Of a DNA stretch of 64,000 nucleotides, positions 56,575 through 64,000 are shown one piece after another. Position 1 is the first letter of the stretch. Every line of letters begins with the position of its first letter. A program made the position numbers and the translations under genes. A model generated the notes under the pieces. The model saw nothing but the letters and a program-made list of their open reading frames with translations. It had not been told where the DNA came from and searched no databases. Source of the stretch: Trissonchulus latispiculum (Eukaryota > Nematoda > Enoplea > Enoplida > Ironidae); the NCBI GenBank assembly GCA_030248195.1, contig JASAND010004045.1:16293-80292 (forward strand), read 5' to 3'.

Positions 56575-56905
56575 AGGATAACAAAACTGAAACTCATTAT
56601 AGAACAGAGCTGATGTCAAACGAGATAACAAAGACTGGAGCTGAAACGGAAAACTATCGCAGACGTGGAGTGCTGATTCTAAAGCTGAGAACAATTTTAG
56701 CCCGAGCTGTAACTGAAACTGATAGGAACCCTACTACAAATTTGGCGACGCTCCAACTGAAACAGAAACTCAAGTCTAAACCTACTAGCTGAAACGAAAC
56801 TGATCCTGAAAGTGAGACGAGGGTGTTAGAAGAAATTTTGAGCTGACCCTGAACCCTCTCTCCAATTGGATCTGAAACGAAACTGAAACTGAAACTAAAT
56901 AGGTC
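56575..56905 (-). repeat. TTTCAG hexamer array, right arm, degraded
   Basis: CTGAAAC words at 56586, 56640, 56710 and 56875-56897 with many substitutions. It aligns with 53000-53330 on the opposite strand, but the pure runs there are interrupted here. Confidence 0.7.
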
Positions 56906-57600
56906 AGCGTAAACATCACTATTTCATAGTCCAAAAACGGCCGTTTTTCCAAGGTTCGCTGTATTCTGCCTATGCTCCTAAAATACCCCCTAGATCCAGC
57001 AACGTTGCATGACTGCTGTGAAAATGTATTCAACTTATTTACTGGTCGTCCAAACTTCCATCACATACACTAAACCGTTTAGCGTATGCAGTTAAATAGA
57101 GTTGTTCGGGTTATGGACGTAAATTGTAAAAAAGTAGAAATGTTAAAAAACATTTTTACAGTTATTAACAGTAGCAAAATTTTCGACTTTTAACAGGTTT
57201 TACACTTTTTAACACCACTTTTTAACTCTAGATTTTTACATTTTTTAACTTTTTTAACACTACTTTTCCGGAATTTTTTACACTTTTTTAAACGTTTTCA
57301 CAGCTACATATACCGTTGACTGTGAAAAATAGTGTTTCAAGTATATATAGTATACATTGCAGACAGGTTTTGTTTCAGTACATGAAACTCACCTTAAGTA
57401 TTTTATTTCATCAAGTAAAAAATGACGTTAAAAGTAAAGACGTTGTTTGGACAATGTTGAGGAATTTTTGAGAATTCATTTTCGATTAATAAATTGCCGA
57501 CTGTAAGTCAGTTGCGATTGAATCTCGTGCCAGATAACCTACTGAGAGGATTGTTTCCTTTAGTCGAAAATTTAGAAATCCTGCAAGATGGGTTCTTTAA

Positions 57601-58583
57601 GGTGGTGATTCCTTTTGGGCACATATTGTTGGTTGACGGCTCAAACCAAGATGAAATTTGATGAAACCTTCCAAAATAAGTTCATTTGGTGTTCTAGCAC
57701 CCTCCGCGCAATCCCGCTTCAAAATTTCGAGATTTCCGTTCAGGCCGGTTTTTGCCAATTTTTTATAGTTGAGCAGCAGCTGCATGATTATGACTATACT
57801 CAGTTGAAAGATCTCGTTGAGTTCTACATTTTTGCTTTTGGAAGCAACTTTCTAGCTCTTCTCTAGCTTGAGATATAGCCGATTTTCTTATTTTGGCGTT
57901 GAAAACTTGTCATTTTTGCGGAAATCAAATAATCCAAGATTTCTTGAGCTACGCAAGCCGTAAAAATTAAACTAAGGGTGTCGATTTGAAGATCTCGTTG
58001 AGGCTGATCATCCGAGGCATGATAATCTTCCAACTGCTATCCCGTGAGCTGCTATCATAGAAAATGTAGTTTTTGCAAAAACATGACCAAATTTTTTTTC
58101 AGCGATTGTGGAGCATTTACTATGCAAGCTAGAGGGTTGAAACTTACTAGACATGTTTTACACAAAAATACCCAGGGACCCTTTTTTAGTTGCCCCGATT
58201 GCTGCTTTGTAGCTAAAGTGGCCGCTTGCTAAAGTTGGGAAAAGTAGGCCAAATCCAGGTTGCGCAAACATTTTAGCCAATTTCTTCACAACGAAGAGTG
58301 ATTTAATGATAATTAAAAAAGGGTCCCCAGCTATTTGATAGTGGAATCGAATGCTGTAGCCGATGCCTCACGAAAAAATTTACTTTAGTGTGCAAAAAAT
58401 CTGGAAAATTAAAGTACTTCGAAAATCCAGTGAAATAGTTTCCGAAAACTGAGGTTAGTTTCATTGCATTCACTAAAAAGAGAAAATCTTAAGCTCCATT
58501 TTGATATAAAAATGGTGTCTTAACTCCAAGTAGTGAATAAGTAATAAGGGTTCAAAGTTGATGTCTCCAAAGGAATCACCACC
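57601..58583. mobile_element. TTAA-flanked DNA element, GGTGGTGATTCC subfamily (right arm)
   Basis: TTAA at 57597-57600 and 58584-58587; same ends and length as 51316-52298, inverted. Both flanking TTAA sites are intact. Confidence 0.8.
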
Positions 58584-59039
58584 TTAAGTGAACATCTCAG
58601 TCAATAAAATTTAAAGAGTTGTCCAATTAATCCTAAGCCATAATGGAACATATATTTCAGAATCAAACATTTCACAGCCAAAATAATTTCTGAACTCTAA
58701 AACACCAAGCAATGCTCTGACAGATTTTCAACCGAACAATCTCGTTATTTGAAAATTTTGAAACTTGGAATAGAAATTTTTGAAAATTCTGAAATTAAAT
58801 AATTTGAAAATGCTCTTGATTTTCTGATTTCAATCATGTAAATTGCACTTTCTATACTTCTTTTGCTCATCTCATTAGTTCTTGGTCAATACTCATCCAT
58901 TTTGACAGTTGAATAACGAGCCAATCATTAACTGGGTACAGAGGAAATGAATTTTTTGCTACGGACTCATCCACCAACAAGGCAAGGCTTTGCATGAGGC
59001 CTATACGGTGTTGCTCTCCGCAGTCCTTTGAAAGTGGAC

Positions 59040-59322
59040 AAGAAGCGGAGAAGCGAAGACCACGGATAGAAAATGTGGTCCCCAAGCCAAGTCGGTGTAC
59101 GGTTATTGGCCAATGGCCACAGTCACACCCAAGGCAAACGACGTTCACTGTCAGCAACACCGTTTGCCCCGCGCATACCCTCAAGTGACTAAGGCTGAAA
59201 CCAAGCTAGGCCTACTAGGAAAGCCTGGGGACAAAAAAGGCTGCAGAAGCAAGGTTCGAAGGGTGAGAGCCGAGTCTGAAGATAGGAAAGAAGAAAAGTC
59301 CGCTTCTTTGACTAAATTTTAA
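59040..59322 (+). other. Paired ORF region, unrecognised (right arm)
   Basis: Plus-strand counterpart of 50575-50902, ending TKAETKLGLLGKPGDKKG to SASLTKF and a TAA. The frame here reads further upstream (from about 59095) than in the left arm because of a one-base difference. No domain recognised. Confidence 0.25.
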
Positions 59323-60599
59323 AGTAAATAAGTAAATATTGATGCGTCGGAATCACCCACTTCAGGTACGTAACCAAGACGTCTACGCAGAAACCGTGGC
59401 TTCAGTGGAATCGCCGCGGACCGTGCCTTGAGACTCCGGAATTTCGCAGCTGCTTAAATCAGAACAATACTTACAAAAACCTTTTCGACTGAAAAGTACC
59501 AACCTGTATTTCCTGGATACTTGTTACCGTATGGACAGACATACCTATGGAGCTGGACTTTTGTTTTTGATTGATCCAAAAACACCAGTCATATGGCACA
59601 TCAGGAAGCTGTCAGTGGTCAAGAGATCCAAGTCGTGGAAATTTCCCCCCCGCCAAATCTGCAATGACACATTCCGCGCGGAAACCTCCCGGAGGAAGCG
59701 GCCGTCGTAAAGGTCCATTCTTTTTGTCAGCTGCTGCCAGGAAATCGATGGCCCCCCGTAACACGTGCCTTATCCGCTTATCTCCTTTCCGAGTTCTCTT
59801 TAGCTTCGCTTTGCTTAAACGTTAACTTTTCAATTTCTCAAGCAACCATCTCCCCCACCACGTATTAGAACCTTACGATGAATTTAGCATCAAACTTTTT
59901 TACACTTTTTTTACAGTTAAAAACAGGTGTAAAAAATTACTTTACATGTAAATTAACAACCTATGAACTACTAATAGACTACTGAATTATGCAACAGGCC
60001 CCAGATAAAGACTTATGAAAACTTGAGAACCTTTTGTTGAGGATTCTGGGTTCTACTTTTATCTTGGTATGAGACTTTCTTATAGAACCACGGTCTATAA
60101 AACTAAGCTGCCTGTCAAAGTTAGCCCCGAGATCAAGTTCTACTAGACAGTACTCTAGTGAAGTCAGCTTCCAATAATTTATATAACGAGACAGCTCCGA
60201 TACGAGTTACCTTTTATTGAAGTATTAATCTTGTAAGCTTGAATTGGTGACCAACCCTACCCCACCAGTACAACAAACCCCAGCTTATCATCATACTATT
60301 CTTGAAAATACTGCTGGAATACGAAAACACTATCCAACTACGGGTTAAGCTCAGTGTTTATTTGCACAAACTAAATTCACGACACAGAAGGAAACATACA
60401 CATATTAAAAGAACAATGAAACAGTATTTAATCGAACAACCAGCAAACAGTAAACGAGAAAAGCAAAATAGCTAAGAGTGTGCAACGAACTACTGAATTT
60501 ATTGGAAAACACAGAATTACATAATGACCACAATATCAGAACAATAAAGAGTCAAAACAGACACCAGTCCACGGATCCACGGGGAATATCAATAAGAAT

Positions 60600-60860
60600 A
60601 GGAAACTATCAAAACGTGGACACTCAGCAATCTGACCAACCTTAATCACGCGACCGGTTTCGTGACCGGTGTGGTCCACTCGTCAGGCAACTCCTGGCTA
60701 TCACTCGCTGCAAACGTTCCTGGGGGGGTATGCTGGGCACTTCTTGGAGGGACGGGGGCACGTTCGGAACGAGGACCGTTTGCAGCGAGTAAAGGCAGGA
60801 GTCGGTGTAAAGGTACCTTCGCTCTAGAAACCGGTCGCGTCGATTCCCTTTGGTCAGGTT
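60600..60860. repeat. Hairpin element, right-arm copy
   Basis: Inverted counterpart of 49000-49290. AACCTTAATCACGCGACCGG at about 60639-60658 is answered by CCGGTCGCGTCGATTCCCTT near 60834, where this copy has decayed, so its stem is less perfect than in the left arm. Confidence 0.65.
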
Positions 60861-61525
60861 TCTGGGCTGTCCATCTATTGATGGTTTCGCTTTTCTCAAA
60901 TAATGACTATTTTTAAGGGTATAGATAGGTATCGTCAAACGCAATAACATAAGTCAGTCAGTTTATTTTACTGATAAAAATTCAAAAAATATACAAGTAA
61001 ATACACACGTACGTAATCAACAGTTCAACATCACCTCGAAGCGGGATTCTGGGGGATTAACGAATTCGCTAATCCCCCTTCCATGATTGGACTTCCTCGG
61101 CAAATTAGACCTCGACAAACTTTCGGACGGAAAGTTACTGCAATGGTTGCAACAATTGAATGAAATTCTCGAAATAAAATCAAAAATTAATCCTTCCAGA
61201 TTCAGAAGATAATTTCGCAGTAAAAACCGAAGGTTTGTATGAAAGCATCTGTTTTTTTTACAGATTTTACAGATTCTATTAAAAATGGTTACAAATAATA
61301 TTCAAATCAACCAAAATCCAAAAGGTACGCAAACTATTTCGGGTTGATTACGAAAACTTACAATTGACTTTGCACGAGAGAGAGAGACCAACCGAGAGGG
61401 AAGTAGCCAGCGGCAAACGACAAGCAGGGGGGACGTGACCCCCCACTTCCCTTTCTCAAGACCACACCCAGGGTGGGGGGGGGGAAAGAACTTAAATAAA
61501 AAAATTTGACGGCAGTAGTTAGTCC

Positions 61526-61684
61526 TTATCTGCCCAGTTTAATGGAGAGTTTGGGGCGCGCGCCGCCCTTGTTCAGAATCACTGACTGCTCTTCTCGTAT
61601 CATCCGGTCCATCTCCTTTCGCAGGCCGTTTCGTTCCTCTTCCAACCTTCACTTTTCCTCCAGCATCTGTAGGCGTTCTTCGTC
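61526..61684 (-). pseudogene. Duplicated last exon of ARGLU1, disabled
   Basis: Minus-strand copy of 48204-48362, same 159-bp length, intact TTTCCAG acceptor and a stop (TAA instead of TGA). Codon 12 is TGA (61649-61651) where the functional exon has CGA, a CpG transition that truncates the coiled coil before the conserved tail. A Lys-to-Ile change (MIREE) is also present. Whether upstream exons were duplicated cannot be seen, because the arm leaves the window. Confidence 0.85.
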
Positions 61685-61800
61685 CTGGAAAGAAATTTTA
61701 AAAAAAAATGCGATCTCATAAATGATAAAGACTGGAAAAATTCAGAAAATAACTACGGTTAAAATTATGGATTTCAGCTGCAGACTAAGACTCTAAAAGT

Positions 61801-63681
61801 CTGTACCAAAAAATGCAGAAAGCGAAATTGTTTTCTTTATATCTCCAAAACGCTTCAAGATACCTACCACAAAGTATATATATGTTTTCTGAACCGGTCT
61901 GCCGAAATCGTTCTTTCCGTGAGAATTTTTTTGAATTTTTTTCAAAGGGCGACGCCTCCTCTATGTCCAGAAAAATTGGTACATGGTACTACCGCCAATT
62001 TTTCAGGAGAATTTTCTCCTTTTCTGAAAGTCATACACAGCAAATTTCCAACTTTTTTGGTTGGAAATTGCGTGAATTAATCCCATTTTTTCGATTTTCA
62101 AAATCCTTTGATCTTTGCCGCTTTTTCGACTTTCACTGGCTACTACTCATGACTCGCTCAGTAGAAAAATTTTCGATTGGATTATATTCCATTTTTTCGA
62201 TTTTCAAAATCCTTTGATCTTTGCCGCTTTTTCGACTTTGACTGGCTACTACTCCTGACTCGCTCAGTAGAAAAATTTTTTCGATTAGATTTTATTCCAT
62301 TTTTTCGATTTTCAAAATCTTTGATCTTTGCCTTGCTTTTCGACTTTCACTGGCTACTACTCATGACTCGCTCAGTAGAAAAAATTTTTCGATTAGTTTT
62401 TCCATTTTTTCGATTTTATCCTTTTTGATCTTTGCCGCTTTTTCGACTTTGACTGGCTACTACTCCTGACTCGCTCAGTAGAAAAATTTTTCGATTAGAT
62501 TTTATTCCATTTTTTCGATTTTCAAAATCCTTTGATCTTTGCCGCTTTTTTCGACTTTCACTGGCTACTACTCATGACTCGCTCAGTAGAAAAATTTTTC
62601 GATTAGATTTTATTCCGTTTTTTTGAGTTTGCCAAAATCCTCTTTGATCTTTGCCCTTTTTCGACTTTGACTGGCTACTACTCCTGACTCGCTCAGTAGA
62701 AAAATTTTTCGATTTAGATTTTTCAGACGCCTAGGCGTCAGCTGTGAACTGAAATATTATGTGGTATTTCAAAATTTGAAAGTCGATTTTTTTCGAAAAA
62801 TACCACTTTTTGACCCAAAAATTTCCGGCATAGCTGATTCTAGCAAAAGTGAGGAAAAATAGCACAATCATAAAGTTCAATCTGAGCTGTATCCAACGAT
62901 ATAAAGTTTTCGCAGCTATGATCTATATTGCGCCAGCAATGAATTTTTTAAACAATTTCCCTTATTTCAGCTGGTTTTTGGTAGTTGACACTAGGCTAGG
63001 GAACTCAGCGGGGCACATCAAAGACGGGCAAAAACCAGCTGAAATAAGGGAAATTGTTTAAAAAGTAAGTACTGGCGCAATACTCCGATCGTAGCCACGA
63101 TAAGTTTATATCTTGCATTTTGGATTCAGCTCAGATTAAACTTTAGGATTATGCTATTTTACTCACTTTTGCTAGAATCGCTATGCAGAATTTTGGGTCA
63201 AAAAGTGGTATTTTCAGAATATACTTTCAAATTTTGAAATACCACATATATCAGATCAAAGCTGACACAAATTGTCCTTCCTCAAAATCTAATCGAAAAT
63301 TATTCCACTGAATCGAGTCACGAGTAGTAGCCAGTCAAAGTCGAAAAGTGGCAAGAAGAGCAAGGATTTTGGAAATCGAAAAAAAAAAAAGAAAAACGCA
63401 ATTTTTAACCAAAAAAGTTGAAATTTGCTGTGTAGGACTTTCAGACAAGGGGGAAAATTTTCCTAAAAAACTCGCGGTAGAACCATGTACCAATCTTTCT
63501 GGACATATGTATAAAAGCGGCGCCATACGAAATCGCACGAGAAATTTCAAAAAAATTTTTTTCACAAAAAGAAAGATGCTCATCAGTCCGGCTCAGAAAT
63601 GATATACTTTGGTATGTATCTTGAAGCGTTTTTGAGATAATATAAAGAAAACAATTTCGCTTTCTACATTTTTTGGTCAGA
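61801..63681. repeat. Foldback element, right-arm copy
   Basis: ACCAAAAAATGCAGAAAGCG at the left and TTTTTTGGTCAG at the right; inverted counterpart of 46228-48093 including the tandem array. Confidence 0.7.
62080..62720 (-). repeat. Six-copy 107-bp array, right-arm copy
   Basis: The alternating marks are kept: ACTCATGACTCGC and ACTCCTGACTCGC succeed each other at about 62145, 62250, 62357, 62462, 62570 and 62683. Spacing is irregular because of small indels. The dimeric structure therefore existed before the inverted duplication or was copied with it. Confidence 0.85.
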
Positions 63682-64000
63682 ATTTAGTAAACTTAAAAAG
63701 TGCTGCATTTCAATTCCGAACAACGGATGGCACTTTTCACCATTGCAGGCCAAAGAATACTACTTTAGACAGGCGGCTGGCTCTCAGTTATCAGCTACGG
63801 CTGGCTGGCCAATGGCCGACTGTTAGCCAAGCTCAAATCTACAGATTTTATTTTTAAACTGTGGTTGCAGAATTTAATTTTTGCAGCATATTATCGTGCC
63901 CTGAACGGACGCAACGCAAGCGATACATTATGAATGCATTACGACAGATTTTCTGTTTACTTGCATAAGAAAGATGTTGACTGACACTTAGCTCCAACTT

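Larger units (their letters stand above)
56545..64000 (-). repeat. Large inverted duplication, right arm (cut by window end)
   Basis: Reverse complement of the left arm in the same order: hexamer array, TTAA element, paired ORFs, hairpin, ARGLU1 last exon, foldback element. At the window end AAGTTGGAGCTAAGTGTCA (complement of 63982-64000) still matches 45922-45940, so the arm continues outside. Its foldback portion has more small homopolymer indels than the left arm. Confidence 0.9.

Overview
The window looks like nuclear DNA of an invertebrate animal. It is AT-rich, has GT-AG introns, is crowded with DNA transposons and retroelement relics, and carries a kringle-domain gene pair (an animal-type extracellular fold) plus an ARGLU1 homologue. 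I cannot name the species. Recognisable coding sequence is a small fraction of the window; most of the rest is repeats or unassigned non-coding DNA.

Layout. 1-3.2 kb: dispersed repeats, a dead PIF/Harbinger transposase end and a foldback element. 3.2-10.5 kb and 17.2-25.3 kb: two direct copies of a segmental duplication. Each carries one five-exon gene for a secreted protein (signal peptide, kringle, two tandem ~155-residue modules built of DUF5648-like units): gene A at 7667-10052 (437 aa) and gene B at 20063-24931 (438 aa), both with a TATA box and a poly(A) signal. The copies differ by a retroposon with a 10-bp target duplication, an in-frame 168-bp deletion in a GIY-YIG (Penelope-type) relic, and transposons in intron 3 of gene B. 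10.5-17.2 kb and 25.3-40.4 kb: transposons and G/C-homopolymer-rich repeats, including a ~1-kb TTAA-flanked family, a non-autonomous hAT element with an 8-bp target duplication, and nested insertions. 40.4-48.4 kb: ARGLU1-like gene in five coding exons (229 aa), its introns packed with repeats.

45.9-64.0 kb: a large inverted duplication, arms about 45.9-53.36 kb and 56.54 kb to the window end, spacer about 3.2 kb. The right arm holds an inverted copy of the last ARGLU1 exon killed by a CGA-to-TGA change. Each arm carries a foldback element with a six-copy 107-bp tandem array of alternating variants, a ~290-bp hairpin and a TTAA element. TTTCAG hexamer arrays sit at the inner ends of the arms. 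The spacer holds a SINE-like element and two candidate terminal exons of unrecognised genes.

The best candidate for something undescribed is the tandem kringle/DUF5648-like secreted protein pair, a domain combination I do not recognise. The two genes probably make related extracellular proteins, with a gene-conversion tract in exon 5. The ARGLU1-like gene is a housekeeping nuclear RNA-processing factor, functionally unrelated to the pair. Coordinates of repeat borders are read by eye and approximate unless a target duplication is given.
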